A DNA stretch of 64,000 nt. Source: Lolium rigidum. Its lineage: Eukaryota; Streptophyta; Magnoliopsida; Poales; Poaceae. Below the pieces are notes generated by a model that was given only the letters and a program-made list of their open reading frames with translations, ran no database searches and was not told where the DNA came from. The position numbers and the translations under genes are program-made. Position 1 is the first letter of the stretch. Each line of letters starts with the position of its first letter. The stretch is taken from positions 227,128,043 through 227,192,042 of the forward strand of contig NC_061510.1 in NCBI RefSeq assembly GCF_022539505.1, read 5' to 3'. Of this stretch, positions 1 to 10,301 are shown one piece after another.

Positions 1-669
1 AGATGGAACTGCTCACCCGTTCGGCCCATATATATAGTGGTCACTTAAGGCCGGAAGTTCCGCTCGTTGGAGCCGGAACTTCCGGTCTCGCAGGAACCGC
101 TCAGCCTGGACACGAACACGGCAGAAACAGGCGGAAAAGATACCAGCCGGAAGTACCGGTCGGAACGACCGGAACTTCCGGTGGAACAGGAAACTGTGCC
201 CAAAAACAGGATTTTGACACGAACAAGGTGCATTTGGAGAGGGTGAAGGATATGTCTTAGATGAGATAGGCTTAGGACAAATACGCCAAACTGTGAGATG
301 GTACATGATCACTCATTTTTGCAAATAATGCAAATGAAAGCCAAAAATGAGTGATTTCCCATAAACAAGGAGATGTCAATAAAATCCAATGAAAATCCAA
401 ACAAATCCAACTCTTCACGAAGAAGAGTGCGGTGGCCTAGGCCACCATATATGAGTGTTATAATATGACACCGCGAAGATATATCTTGGGTTCAAACCAC
501 TACTCATCATTTAAGCTCACATATCAACATATGATATAACGAGAATGAAATCTTTAATGTTGGCATTATGGGGGAGGGATAGCTCAATGATTTAAACCGC
601 ACTCCCCTATTTCCATGCCCACATCTAAACCAAATAGAGTTTTGAGACAAAGGTGTGTTTGCAAGATGG
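1..669 (-). other. Copia 3' noncoding region
   Basis: No gene is seen here. Going away from the RNase H stop it holds a purine-rich stretch near 570-585 (plus-strand GGGGGAGGGA), AT-rich sequence, and at 50-185 a group of GGAAGTTCC-type palindromes like those in the LTR U3. The LTR end itself (CTTTCA with a polypurine tract) is not recognisable, so this is internal 3' sequence and the LTR lies further left. Confidence 0.6.
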
Positions 670-1713
670 TCAAGCTATACTCCTTGAATCAATGATATTT
701 AGCTCATTCCTCAAATAAGAGAATCTTGCTTCATCAAGAGGCTTCGTGAATATATCGGCAAGTTGATCTTTGGTTGTAACATCGATAAGCTCAATATCAC
801 CACGGGCAACATGATCCCTAATGAAATGATTCCGGATCTCAATATGCTTCGTTCTTGAATGTTGCACCGGATTATAGGCAATCTTGATGGCACTTTCATT
901 GTCACATAATAGAGGCACTTTGTCACAAATGACACCGTATTCCTTTAAAGTTTGCCTCATCCATAACAATTGAGTGCATCCACTTGCGGCGGCAACATAT
1001 TCGGCTTCGGCGGTGGAGAGAGATATACAATTTTGCTTCTTAGAAGACCAACACACCAAGGACCTACCAAGAAATTGGCAAGCCCCGGAAGTTGATTTCC
1101 TATCATCCTTGTCGCCCGCCCAATCCGCATCGGTATAACCATTGAGAATAAAACTTGAGCCTTTGGGGTACCAAATACCATATCTTGGGGTATCAACCAA
1201 ATATCGAAAGATTCTCTTGAGAGCTATCATGTGGCTCTCCTTAGGAGAAGCTTGATACCTTGCACACACACCAACACTCAACACTATGTCCGGTCTAGAT
1301 GCACAAAGGTAAAGCAAGGATCCAATCATGGAGCGATATACCTTTTGATCCACCTCTTTACCATTGGGATCTAGTGCAAGATGACATTTGGTAACCATAG
1401 GAGTGGCCACACCCTTCATCTCGGTCATCTTGAACCTCTTGAGCATGTCTTGGAGATATTTTGCTTGGTTGATGAAGGTTCCTTCCCTCAATTGCTTGAT
1501 CTCAAAACCAAGGAAGAACTTCATCTCTCCCATCATAGACATCTCAAACCTATCGGTCATAAGCTTTGAGAATTCATCATTGAAAGCTTTGTTAGTAGAC
1601 CCAAATATAATATCATCAACATATAATTGGCAAACGAAAAGCTCCCCATTGACCCTCTTAGTAAAAAGAGTGGGGTCGATTAGCCCAACATCAAACCCAC
1701 GGTCTACCAACAA
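670..1713 (-). CDS. Copia pol: reverse transcriptase and RNase H
   Basis: The second half of pol in the frame reached after the CCCCGGGG frameshift; it is actually open from about 1822. It contains the RT active site LYVDDII, then SRPDIV and RYLVDTP segments, and the copia RNase H with [17 protein letters not shown] and the C-terminal [12 protein letters not shown]. It ends at an ordinary stop at 670. Together with the upstream frame it would make a full-length pol; as read, RT is split and inactive. Confidence 0.9.
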   Translation of the reverse strand: MLVDRGFDVGLIDPTLFTKRVNGELFVCQLYVDDIIFGSTNKAFNDEFSKLMTDRFEMSMMGEMKFFLGFEIKQLREGTFINQAKYLQDMLKRFKMTEMKGVATPMVTKCHLALDPNGKEVDQKVYRSMIGSLLYLCASRPDIVLSVGVCARYQASPKESHMIALKRIFRYLVDTPRYGIWYPKGSSFILNGYTDADWAGDKDDRKSTSGACQFLGRSLVCWSSKKQNCISLSTAEAEYVAAASGCTQLLWMRQTLKEYGVICDKVPLLCDNESAIKIAYNPVQHSRTKHIEIRNHFIRDHVARGDIELIDVTTKDQLADIFTKPLDEARFSYLRNELNIIDSRSIA

Positions 1714-4049
1714 TTCCTTAAGGTGCTCGTACCAAGCTCTAGGAGCTTGTTTGAGACCATAAAGTGCTTTATCAAGCTTGTAGACATGGTTAGGAAAGTT
1801 GAGATCCTCGAACCCCGGGGTTGCTTAACATAAACCTCTTCATGCAAAGGACCATTAAGAAAAGCACTTTTCACATCCATTTGTTGTAACTTAAAGTTAT
1901 GATGCGAAGCATAAGCAAGAAGGATACGGATGGACTCAAGGCGAGCCACGGGAGCATAGGTTTCTCCAAAGTCAATACCCTCAACTTGAGAAAACCCTTG
2001 AGCCACCAATCTTGCCTTGTTCCTCACAACATTTCCAAACTCATCTTGCTTGTTCTTGAAAATCCATTTAGTGCCTATAACATTGCGGCACTCCTTGGGC
2101 TTCTTTACTAGAGTCCACACTTTGTTGCGCTTGAAGTTGTTGAGTTCTTCATGCATAGCTTCCAACCAATCCGAGTCTTCAAGGGCTTCAAATACTTTCT
2201 TGGGTTCCACTAAGGAGATATAAGCATGATGATGGCTAAAGTTCGCCAATTGCCTTCTTGTGGAAACCTTTGCCCTTACATCACCAAGAACCTTGTCATG
2301 AGTGTGTCCACGAAGTTCGAGGTTCCTTTCTCTTCTTGCTAGACGACGGGCCTCGATCTCCTCCTTGGTCTTTCTAGGCCTTGGAGGTGTCACTTGATCA
2401 ACTTGATCATTTGGGTCCCCGTCTTGACCTTCAACTTGAGCTTCCTCAATTACTTGGGGTTGCTCAACATCATGTGCTTGATCTTGGACATCATTTGGTG
2501 CGGAGCAAATATCAAATGGATACTCGTCGGAACCATCATGAATTCTTGGTTGATCTTGACCTTGATCTTGTCCTTGATCTTGCACACTAGAGGGAGGGTT
2601 TTGTTCTTGTTCTTGGGTTGGTGCATCATTTGCTTCACTTGATGGGGTTTGTTGATGTTGAGAAGATGAGGGCTCCACCGTGGTAGAGCATAGTTCTTCC
2701 CGAGACGCCACACCGTGTCCCTCAATGGGGCGGAAAAATCCCACACCCATTCTTACTATGGCATCTTGAGGTATTTCATCACCTGCACAAACATCAACTT
2801 GCCCCACTTGGGAGCCATCATTTTCTTCGAACTTCACACTACAAGATTCAATGATAATCCCGGAGGATACATCAAAGATTCTATAAGTGTGAGATTCGGC
2901 ACCGTAACCAAGAAATATACCCTCCAAAGCTTTAGGAGCGAATTTAGATAAACGAACTCCTTTGATTTTGTAGAAACACTTACACCCGAACACCTTGAAG
3001 TATGAGATATTAGGCTTGTTCCCGGTGAGTATTTCATATGGAGTCTTGTTCAAACCCTTGCGGAGATAGAGCCGGTTGGAGGAGTGACAAGCGGTGGAGA
3101 TGGCTTCGGCCCAAAAGTTATAGCGGGATTTATACTCCGCCATCATAGACCTTGCCATATCCATAAGAGTCCGGTTCTTCCTCTCCGCAACACCATTTTG
3201 TTGAGGGGTGTAAGCAGCGGAATATTGATGACGAATCCCCTCATCACTCAGAAAATCATTGAGTGTGTAGTTCTTGAACTCGGAGCCGTTGTCACTTCTT
3301 ATTGCCATAATGAGGAGGTTGTGTTGGCGTTGCACCTCGGTAGCAAAGTCAATGAATATTTGTTGAGTCTCATCTTTCGTCTTGAGAAAGTAGACCCATG
3401 TGTATCTTGAGTAATCATCAACAATCACCAAGCAATGTTTCTTCGCACCAAGACTTGCATGAGTAACGGGACCAAAGAGATCCACATGAAGGAGCTCCAA
3501 GATCCTCTTAGAAGAGATGATAGTCTTGCTTGGATGCGGAGAGTCATGCATTTTGCCTTCAACACAAGCCCTACAAACACGATCTTTGGCAAAAGACACA
3601 TTTTCCATTAGTCCCACAATATGGTTCCCCTTGTGAAGACTTTGCAAAGTTCTCATGTTGACATGGGCTAGGCGGCGATGCCACAACCAACCCACGTCCG
3701 CCTTTCCGAATAGGCACATCGCACTTGTCGTGGTGGTCCCCGAAAAGTCCACCACATACAAGTTGTGTTCGCGATACCCAACGAATGCGACTTTTAGAGT
3801 CTTGCTCCACAAGAGGACCACAATATCATTATCAATAAAGACGGCGAAACCCATCTTGCCAAGGGCGGAAACGGAAAGCAAATTGTAACCAAGGGTTTTG
3901 ACAAGCATGACATCCACAAGAGTAATGTTGTGTGCAACCACAACCTTGCCAAAACCCAATACCTCGGATGTAGAATTATCGCCAAAGGAGACGGTGATAT
4001 CATTAATGTTAGGCCTCAACTCCTTGACGAGGTTCTTGCCGCCGGTCAT
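1704..4049 (-). CDS. Copia pol: protease end, integrase, RT start
   Basis: This 781-residue frame follows an aspartic-protease LDSG motif coded at about 4062-4073, just upstream of the first ATG and preceded by a TAG. In order: GAG-pre-integrase domain ([10 protein letters not shown] and a CxxC zinc motif, about residues 120-180), integrase core with the DDE residues in [14 protein letters not shown] and GVAERKNRT (about 185-330), a glutamine-rich linker, then the RT N-terminus ([21 protein letters not shown]). At about 1817-1824, in a CCCCGGGG run, the frame shifts and the last 36 residues are nonsense. Integrase joins element DNA to the genome and RT copies the RNA. Confidence 0.9.
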   Translation of the reverse strand: MTGGKNLVKELRPNINDITVSFGDNSTSEVLGFGKVVVAHNITLVDVMLVKTLGYNLLSVSALGKMGFAVFIDNDIVVLLWSKTLKVAFVGYREHNLYVVDFSGTTTTSAMCLFGKADVGWLWHRRLAHVNMRTLQSLHKGNHIVGLMENVSFAKDRVCRACVEGKMHDSPHPSKTIISSKRILELLHVDLFGPVTHASLGAKKHCLVIVDDYSRYTWVYFLKTKDETQQIFIDFATEVQRQHNLLIMAIRSDNGSEFKNYTLNDFLSDEGIRHQYSAAYTPQQNGVAERKNRTLMDMARSMMAEYKSRYNFWAEAISTACHSSNRLYLRKGLNKTPYEILTGNKPNISYFKVFGCKCFYKIKGVRLSKFAPKALEGIFLGYGAESHTYRIFDVSSGIIIESCSVKFEENDGSQVGQVDVCAGDEIPQDAIVRMGVGFFRPIEGHGVASREELCSTTVEPSSSQHQQTPSSEANDAPTQEQEQNPPSSVQDQGQDQGQDQPRIHDGSDEYPFDICSAPNDVQDQAHDVEQPQVIEEAQVEGQDGDPNDQVDQVTPPRPRKTKEEIEARRLARRERNLELRGHTHDKVLGDVRAKVSTRRQLANFSHHHAYISLVEPKKVFEALEDSDWLEAMHEELNNFKRNKVWTLVKKPKECRNVIGTKWIFKNKQDEFGNVVRNKARLVAQGFSQVEGIDFGETYAPVARLESIRILLAYASHHNFKLQQMDVKSAFLNGPLHEEVYVKQPRGSRISTFLTMSTSLIKHFMVSNKLLELGTSTLRNCW

Positions 4050-4113
4050 ATGACTTGTACATCCACTATCAAGTACCCATTTTGAACCTCCGGCGGCATA
4101 GTCCTACATGAGA

Positions 4114-5463
4114 TCAATTCTTGGATTTAGGTACCCATTTCGCAATGGGTCCTCTTTTGTTAGCAACAAGGGTCTTTGGGACCCAAATAGACCAAGCAAC
4201 ATAACCATCATATGGGCCAACATATTTAGCATAAACATCACCATAATAATCTTTAAATAAAACATAGTGAGGGTTAGCAATTCCCGCATCATCATCATTT
4301 ATGGTTTTGCCCTTGGAGGCTTCACCATTAGTGACGTCTTTCTTCTTCTCTTGTGCGGGCTTGGCCTTTTGCTTGTTTGCCTTCTTTGCCTTGGCATTAA
4401 AACCAAGGCCCTCCTTCCCATTGTTTGATCTTTGCTTACTCAAAAGATCATCCAAAGAAAGTTTACTTTGGGGAGAGGAGGCCTTAGCAAGTTCATCCTT
4501 CAACCTAGCATTTTCCTCAACAATATTTGCATGATCACATAGAGGAGTAGAGGAACTAGGCACATCATATGAAGCAAGCCTAATTTGAAGTTGCTCATAG
4601 GATTTGGATAGGAGAGTGAATTCACTCTTCAAAGCTTTGTGAGCTTTGTCTAGTTCATCTAGATCCCTCACAAGTTTCTCATGATCAACCTCAAATTGAG
4701 CCTTATCCTTTTTAAGCACTTTAGACTTAGCCCTAGCAAGATCTCTAGCTTTAGTGAGCTTGTTAATTTTATCTTGAGGCTCTTCAAGAGTTTCTAGCCT
4801 CTCCTCAAGAGAAGTTATAGTTTCTTGACATTCCTCAAGAGCATTTTTAAGAGCATGAATTTCGAGGGAGTCTTCTCTCTCTATTTGACCCTTTTTCTCA
4901 AGCATATCACTTTGTTGAGCTAAACGAATCATGAGGTTTGAAACATGCTTTTTAGTGTTACCTTGTAGGTTGAGAATGAAATCATCAAAATCTAGCATTT
5001 CTTGTTTCACTTTTAGACTAGCATCATCAACCCCTAGATCACTAGATATGTTAGGCATAGAGGGGCTAGGAGATGATACCTCGGAGGATTTAGCCATGAG
5101 GCAACTTTCTTCCTCCACAAGAATGACCTCATTGGGGGATTCACTTGGTGATGAAGAGTTAGTGGACAGAGAGGCAAGATCGACCAATCCATTAGAGGTT
5201 GCATCTTCTTCATCATCAACATCATCATCTCCGGAGGTATACTCTTCTTGAGTTGATAGCACAATAGGTGTGTCCAAGGAGGACCTTGCCATGAAGCAAT
5301 GTGCATTCTTGATAGGAGGGTTCTCATTGGGAGATTCAAAGAGAGATGAAGAGGGTATGTTGGTGGTGACGATGGCGGCCAATTCCTTTGAGCTTTCTTC
5401 ATCTTCATCACCACTAGAACTTTCAACTTCATCGGATGAATATTCTTCCCTTGTTACAAGCAC
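4114..5463 (-). CDS. Copia gag C-terminal region, coiled coil
   Basis: A 449-residue frame in phase with the preceding zinc-knuckle segment. It is acidic and serine-rich at the start (about residues 1-125), then a long heptad-rich coiled-coil stretch (about residues 140-330), then a basic linker, and ends with a short WVPK-rich segment found just before protease in this copia type. No enzyme motif is present. It is best read as the C-terminal extension of gag. The frame stops about 40 bases before the protease motif, which is in another frame. Confidence 0.75.
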   Translation of the reverse strand: MLVTREEYSSDEVESSSGDEDEESSKELAAIVTTNIPSSSLFESPNENPPIKNAHCFMARSSLDTPIVLSTQEEYTSGDDDVDDEEDATSNGLVDLASLSTNSSSPSESPNEVILVEEESCLMAKSSEVSSPSPSMPNISSDLGVDDASLKVKQEMLDFDDFILNLQGNTKKHVSNLMIRLAQQSDMLEKKGQIEREDSLEIHALKNALEECQETITSLEERLETLEEPQDKINKLTKARDLARAKSKVLKKDKAQFEVDHEKLVRDLDELDKAHKALKSEFTLLSKSYEQLQIRLASYDVPSSSTPLCDHANIVEENARLKDELAKASSPQSKLSLDDLLSKQRSNNGKEGLGFNAKAKKANKQKAKPAQEKKKDVTNGEASKGKTINDDDAGIANPHYVLFKDYYGDVYAKYVGPYDGYVAWSIWVPKTLVANKRGPIAKWVPKSKN

Positions 5464-5493
5464 AACTCTTGAGGGCCTCTTGCCCTTCTTGGT

Positions 5494-6030
5494 CTAGTTG
5501 TTGTAGAACTTCTTGTTGGGGGCTTTTGAATATTTGCCCTTTGTGTCCTTGCTCTTGTCCTTGGGAATAAGCCTCCCATTATGAAGCTCTCTATTTTCAT
5601 AGGGGCATTCGGCAATGAAGTGGCGCTTGTCATCACAATTGTAGCAAGATCTTGTCTTAGGACCAAAGCTAGTGAACCCACTTTTGTTGTTCCTCTTGAT
5701 GTTGTCTTCCTTGGCCTTGGAGGGATCAACCCAAAAGGATTTTGCATGGAAGGCCATGTGATCATGGTAGTGGCATTGCAAATCTTCCGGATAGGACATA
5801 CTCCAAGATGCCCTATAAGATTCTTGAGGAATCACTTCTTCACCGGAGTTGACCACCAAGGCAAGATTGGAACCTTTTGCCATCCCAAGAGCACGATTGC
5901 GAGAATCATGAGAGGTTTCCTCAAGCACCTTGAGAGCTTGCATCTCGTGCACGACTTGTTGAGAGGTGAGAGAAGAATAGCATTCCCTTCCCACAAGAGT
6001 CTTGACATCAATGGGAGCAAATGGCATCAT
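5494..6030 (-). CDS. Copia gag, zinc-knuckle part
   Basis: This 178-residue frame continues gag after the frameshift in the previous segment. It carries a CCHC zinc knuckle, C129-x2-C132-x4-H137-x4-C142, the nucleocapsid motif that binds RNA. The ATG at 6030 is probably internal rather than a true start. The frame ends at a TAG (5494-5496), but the same frame reopens at once into the next segment, so the stop looks like a point mutation, consistent with CAG to TAG. Confidence 0.8.
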   Translation of the reverse strand: MMPFAPIDVKTLVGRECYSSLTSQQVVHEMQALKVLEETSHDSRNRALGMAKGSNLALVVNSGEEVIPQESYRASWSMSYPEDLQCHYHDHMAFHAKSFWVDPSKAKEDNIKRNNKSGFTSFGPKTRSCYNCDDKRHFIAECPYENRELHNGRLIPKDKSKDTKGKYSKAPNKKFYNN

Positions 6031-6854
6031 GCATTCAATGTACTTCTCCTTGATCCAAGAGTCATTGATGTGGGTGGCACCAATAAGCCGGAAGGCATCG
6101 GCAACCGTGACAATCTTCCATACATGAGTTCATGATCTTCATCCGGTAGTCTCATGAATCCTTCGGCTTTATTCTTAAGAGCATTATACTTGTTCCTCCT
6201 TGTGCTCTCACTTCCAATGCAACTAGCGGCCAAGCCGTCCCAAGCTTCCTTGGCGGTGGTGTAGTTCCGGACACGATGCAATTCCGGTGTCCCCACACTA
6301 GTTTGAATCATGTGTAGGGCGGTGTTGTTGAGTTGACTATCAATTTCTTCTCTTCTAGTCAACTTGTCGGGGTTGTATGGCTTGAAGCCCTCCAAGATGA
6401 TTCTCCATAGTTCATTGGAGGCACTACAAACATGAGAGCGGAACTCAAATTGCCAAGTATCGAAATTATCAACGGAAAACTTAGGTGGGTCGCCCCGAAT
6501 GTTCAAATGGGGATGGGGAACCGGTATATCGGGAGATAGGAAAGGTGGAGCTACTCGATTGTAGCTTTCACCTCCACTAGTTCCCCTAGGAGATGCACTG
6601 GTAGATTTGATAGTGTTTAAGTTATCACCTTCCACGGGTTTAGTAGATGAGGGTAAGTCCGAAGCCTCTCCCTCATCTAATGCACCCGTGTCTTTAACCT
6701 CTACACTAGGAGCCTTGGGAAGGGCCGGAGCCAAAAGCTCGGCAATCATCTTTTTCATGCTTTCCATTTGGGCTTCCATGGAGGACTTCAATGAATTGAA
6801 GTCTTCCACGGAGACCAACTTGGCGGCCCCTACCGAGGGCTCCTCGTCCGGCAT
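6027..6854 (-). CDS. Copia gag, N-terminal part
   Basis: A 275-residue frame starting about 35 bases after the primer site. The middle third, with WQFEFRSHV, a YNPDKLTRREE segment and AKEAWDGLAASCIG, is typical of the UBN2/DUF4219-type gag polypeptide of plant copia elements, the capsid protein that packages element RNA. From about residue 252 the frame goes wrong: sequence that continues gag is found in another frame from about 6115 downward, so the last 24 residues are frameshift product. Start chosen at the first ATG of the open frame. Confidence 0.8.
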   Translation of the reverse strand: MPDEEPSVGAAKLVSVEDFNSLKSSMEAQMESMKKMIAELLAPALPKAPSVEVKDTGALDEGEASDLPSSTKPVEGDNLNTIKSTSASPRGTSGGESYNRVAPPFLSPDIPVPHPHLNIRGDPPKFSVDNFDTWQFEFRSHVCSASNELWRIILEGFKPYNPDKLTRREEIDSQLNNTALHMIQTSVGTPELHRVRNYTTAKEAWDGLAASCIGSESTRRNKYNALKNKAEGFMRLPDEDHELMYGRLSRLPMPSGLLVPPTSMTLGSRRSTLNA

Positions 6855-6888
6855 ACTCTTAGGCGGTTAAGCCCGAAATAAGAGCCGA

Positions 6889-6900
6889 GGCTCGATACCA
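6889..6900 (-). other. Primer-binding site, tRNA-Met type
   Basis: On the minus strand, TGGTATCGAGCC follows the LTR end after two bases. It resembles the TGGTATCAGAGC site complementary to initiator tRNA-Met used by most copia elements, with one changed position. It marks where minus-strand DNA synthesis would start. Confidence 0.7.
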
Positions 6901-7634
6901 ATTGAAAGGATCGTATGCCGCACCTAGAGGGGGGTGAATAGGTGTTAACCAATTTTTAGTTCTTTTTCAATTTAGGCTTGACACAAAGGTAAATTCTCTA
7001 GATATGCAACTAAGTGAATTTACCTATATGACAAGGATATCAACTAAGCAAGGTATAGCAACGCAATAGGAGATAGAGTGGGATAGAGGTAACCGAGAGT
7101 GGAGCACGCGATGACACGGAGATGATTCCCGTAGTTCCCTTCCTTTGCAAGAAGGTACGTCTACGTTTGGAGGAGTGTGGTTGCTACGCAAGCCAAACCA
7201 ACAGCCACGAAGGCTTCACTCTGATCTCCTGTGAGCAACGCCACGAAGGCCTAGCCCACTTCCACTAAGGGATTTCCTCGAGGCGGAAACCGGGCCTTTA
7301 CAAAGTTCTTGGGGCACACATCCACAACCAAATTGGAGGCTCCCAAATCTGTAACAATACAACAATCAACAACAACACATCAACAACAAATCAACTAGGG
7401 AACCAAATAGGAACACTAGCATGAGATCCCTCAAACAAGAGAGGGGAAATGAAGAACGCTTCGGTGAGGATGTAGATCGGTGTCTTCTCCTTCGAATCTC
7501 CAAAGATCAAGAGCTTTGGTTGGGAGAGGAAGGAGATCTTGCAAATCTTGTGTTCTTGAGGTGGCTCTAATGGTGGTGAAGCTTGGCAGATTTTTCTTGC
7601 AATGATTGAGCAACTTATCCCTTTGGAGAAGAAA

Positions 7635-7645
7635 GCTATTTATAT
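7635..7645 (-). promoter_or_regulatory. LTR TATA box
   Basis: The minus strand reads TATAAATAGC here, a good plant TATA box inside the LTR. Transcription would start about 25-30 bases further on, near 7605, and run into gag. There is no direct evidence of activity. Confidence 0.6.
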
Positions 7646-7684
7646 GGATGGAGCTTTCAGATCTGACCGTTGGGGACGAATTTG

Positions 7685-8046
7685 ACTTACACCGGAAGTT
7701 CCGGCTTCCACCGGAAGTACCGCCCATTGGGACCGGAACTTCCGCTCCTGATAAAATACCTGCAAAGCACAAAGAGGGGCGGAACTTGGGCGGAACTTCC
7801 GGTGACCGGAAGTTCCGGCCAAGTTCCGAATAGCCCGAAAACCATACTGGACATATCGAGCCACAAAACGCCGACTTTCGGAACTTGTCCGGAAGTTGGG
7901 CGGAAGTTCCGCCGACCGGAACTTCCGGCCAACTTCACCGGAACTTCCGGTCGGGAAGGAAAAAGCTGAGGCCAAGCCGTGCCTGGAGAGCTTCGCTGAA
8001 AAACGCCGAGGCGGAACTTCCACCAGTCGGGGCCGGAACTTCCGCC
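7685..8046. repeat. Cluster of GGAAGTTCC palindromes in LTR U3
   Basis: At least ten copies of CCGGAAGTTCCG-like or CGGAACTTCCG-like words occur in about 360 bases upstream of the TATA box. Each is a near-perfect palindrome around GGAAGTTCC or GGAACTTCC. The same word recurs at 50-185 on the far side of the element, outside the LTR. The arrangement could be a protein-binding array or a decayed satellite; the sequence alone does not decide. Confidence 0.7.
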
Positions 8047-8257
8047 GGACTCATGAAAACTGCAGAACTTCGAACAGCTGAAGCAATTCATCGATCCAAC
8101 ATAAGTTATGATAGCATGTACCTGTCTACACCAACACACATAAAAATATACATAGTGTTGACGTCAAACACACAAAACCCAAAAGGGCGGGAAATGTTCT
8201 TTCAACAACCTCAACATACAACACCTTACTTCAGCCTACACAACTACGTAGATTTGA

Positions 8258-8824
8258 GTGACCAGTTGCCAAAGTCAGAACCACTCACACCCAATGTTCG
8301 TTCCACATTATCCACATGTGTCAATGTCATATGATGCAGGATATGGGGGAGATGCTTCGGGAAACCTAGCTCGCTCGGAATCACCAATCGGGAACTCGAC
8401 TGGTTGGCATTTCGGGGAACCCTTCAGAGATGAAGAAGAACCTATCACATGTGATACAGATGATGAAGGAGGCGAGGTTAACCAGAATATTAACCAAGAC
8501 CTTGGGCAGAAAGAGAAAGATACAAACTCCATTTCTCTTGATTTGGAGATGGGAATCTCAAAAACATCTCAATATGAGGTAGGTGAAAGTTCCGGAGTGA
8601 AGAAGAAGAAAAAGAAGAAGATGAGGGAGCAAGTTGATAGAAACCCTTCATGGATGGTGAATGAGGAAGGTGTGTATCCTACTGGGGATACATACGAGTC
8701 ACTGTCCAGCTATTTCGGCATGACAGATCTCTGTCTCGGCACTTTGTCCGACTCAGACTACATCCCAACTGGAAGGACTTATGTTCCAGACGGTGTTCGG
8801 AAGACCAACCGCTGTACCGGATAG
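8258..8824 (+). CDS. Upstream ORF of chromovirus, unknown function
   Basis: A 188-residue frame between the truncated left edge and gag. It is acidic, has a lysine run (about residues 117-124) and no motif I recognise. It has no membrane segment or signal peptide. It lies in sense with gag and may be an N-terminal gag extension: the 325 bases separating it from gag end in a pyrimidine-rich TTTTTGTTACAG that could be a splice acceptor. The true start may be further left, in sequence lost to the copia insertion. Confidence 0.5.
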   Translation: MTSCQSQNHSHPMFVPHYPHVSMSYDAGYGGDASGNLARSESPIGNSTGWHFGEPFRDEEEPITCDTDDEGGEVNQNINQDLGQKEKDTNSISLDLEMGISKTSQYEVGESSGVKKKKKKKMREQVDRNPSWMVNEEGVYPTGDTYESLSSYFGMTDLCLGTLSDSDYIPTGRTYVPDGVRKTNRCTG

Positions 8825-9149
8825 ACTCCAGGCATGTATGCGGAGGCAAACGAAGACGATGAGGAGTAGTGCTCGAGGGAGGAATAGTGTAGTATAGCTG
8901 GTATTGTACTAAGATGTATTTCAAATTCCGTTGGCTTGGGCTTGGAGCCAAATAAGTGGTTATACACACCATATGTAATATATGTGTGTAATGTTATGTT
9001 ATATACGGTGTATATACATAATAAATGTTTGCTTTGGATTTGCTTCTTGATTTCATTGTGTGACTAGTACTGGGCAATGAGTTGAGCTCGGAAAACATTT
9101 GCATGGTGTAATTATGAGTAATCGCTTTTTGTTACAGGACTAGGGGGAA

Positions 9150-9494
9150 ATGGCGTTAGTCGAAACCGAAGAGGCTAGAAGAGAGCGGGAGGTGAATGAA
9201 AAGGAAGAAGCAGATGCAGCAGCCAGAATGGAGAATGCACCACCACCACCACATCCTATGATGCATCCAGATTTTCAGAAATACATGAGATCAATGGAAG
9301 AAGATAGGAGAAGATACCAGGAAAGCCAAAGCAAGAACATGCAAGATTTCTTTGCTCATGTCCTCAATGACAGGGGCAATGAAGGCATAGGTGTAACCCT
9401 ATTAGACTTTCAAAATGCAAGACCACGAACTTTTGCATCGGCTCCAGAACCAATGGATGCAGAAGATTGGCTGATGGACACGAAAGGAAGCTAG
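9150..9494 (+). CDS. Chromovirus gag, N-terminal part
   Basis: A 114-residue frame, acidic at the start, ending with the conserved gypsy gag approach FQNARPRTFASAPEPMDAED. A frameshift near 9480 (in the W-rich segment that normally continues) sends the frame to a stop, while gag continues in another frame in the next entry. Together they are the Retrotrans_gag capsid domain. Confidence 0.75.
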   Translation: MALVETEEARREREVNEKEEADAAARMENAPPPPHPMMHPDFQKYMRSMEEDRRRYQESQSKNMQDFFAHVLNDRGNEGIGVTLLDFQNARPRTFASAPEPMDAEDWLMDTKGS

Positions 9495-9567
9495 GACCGT
9501 TGGATGCAACGATGAGGAGAAGATCAGGTATGCCACTTATCTGCTGTCAGGACCAACGGCATCATGG

Positions 9568-9999
9568 TTGGAGAATGTCGTCGCCGTACATCCTCCAGAA
9601 AAGGTGTTTACTTGGGAGGAATTTAAGAAGAAGTTCCGGGATGCTCATGTTCCAGAGAGCGTGGTGGAGTTAAAGAAGAGGGAGTTCGATGAATTACACC
9701 AGAACACTGCACCAATCATGCAGTATGTTCGTGATTTCGACATACTGTCGAGGTATGCACCTGAGGAGGTGGATTCGGATGAGAAGAGAAAGAAAAGGTT
9801 CATGAAAGGAATGAATCCATACATGAAGATGCAACTCAGGTTGGCACGGACGGCGGAATTCCAGGAACTGATTGACGCGACAATCACTTTCGAGGATGAC
9901 TACAAGAAGGTACAGGAGGATAGGAGGAAGAGGGCTCGCATCGAGCCAAGGAAATACCCAGTTACGAAACCAACCCCATACAGGAATTTCAAACCATGA
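9568..9999 (+). CDS. Chromovirus gag, capsid core
   Basis: Carries the Retrotrans_gag signature: FTWEEFKKKFRDAHVP, then VELKKREFDELHQ and VRDFDILSRYAPEE. The capsid-type domain multimerises into the particle. The open frame really begins upstream of this ATG near 9495. It ends just after a basic linker; the expected zinc knuckle (about 10050-10130) is recognisable only in pieces, in mixed frames. Confidence 0.8.
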   Translation: MENVVAVHPPEKVFTWEEFKKKFRDAHVPESVVELKKREFDELHQNTAPIMQYVRDFDILSRYAPEEVDSDEKRKKRFMKGMNPYMKMQLRLARTAEFQELIDATITFEDDYKKVQEDRRKRARIEPRKYPVTKPTPYRNFKP

Positions 10000-10200
10000 T
10001 TCCGACATACCGGTAATCAGTATAACCGTGGAGGTCATAACCAGAACCCAAGAAACCAAATCATATTTCGCAGCTGTGGGCAGAGAGGACTCGTGCAGAA
10101 TGACTGTCAGAAGCCCAGGATCATATGCTACGGTTAACCGTATGGAAAGAGTAACTGCACAACCTTGTAACAAGCTGGAGAGTCGGATCAAGCAGTCCTA

Positions 10201-10296
10201 GGTACGCTCAGCATTCTTACTCATCCTGGAAAAGTATTATTTGATACGGGAGCCACTACATCATTTCTTGCACGAGAGTTCATGGAAAAATACGGG
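10201..10296 (+). pseudogene. Chromovirus protease remnant
   Basis: The frame starting at 10201 reads a retropepsin active site, LFDTGATTSF, with the catalytic Asp at 10243-10245, and then hits a TAG at about 10297. The rest of protease ([16 protein letters not shown]) is in the next frame from 10302. The protease cuts gag-pol; a single-base change here has separated its active site from the rest. Confidence 0.7.
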
Positions 10297-10301
10297 ATTA
10301 G

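Larger units (their letters stand above)
1..8204 (-). mobile_element. Ty1/copia LTR retrotransposon (left end beyond window)
   Basis: Reading the minus strand from 8204, the order is LTR, a tRNA-Met-like primer site, gag with a zinc knuckle, protease motif, integrase, reverse transcriptase and RNase H. Integrase before RT defines the copia superfamily. About 670 bases of noncoding sequence follow the RNase H stop, and the second LTR is not inside the window. The element is decayed: there are at least two frameshifts and two in-frame or out-of-frame stops along gag-pol. It abuts chromovirus internal sequence at 8205, so it probably inserted into that element; the target duplication cannot be checked because the left junction is missing. 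Confidence 0.93.
6903..8204 (-). repeat. Copia 5' LTR (1302 bp)
   Basis: The ends form a short inverted repeat, TGAAAG at 6903 and CTTTCA ending at 8204, as expected for an LTR, and the inner end sits two bases from the primer-binding site. A TATA box lies near 7636-7644 on the minus strand, so U3 is the right half and R-U5 the left half. U3 is packed with short palindromes of the GGAAGTTCC type. The partner LTR is outside the window, so divergence cannot be estimated. Confidence 0.85.

Noticed and set aside
1388..1762. Plus-strand open frame across the copia RT
   Set aside because: Exact antisense shadow of the conserved RT sequence.
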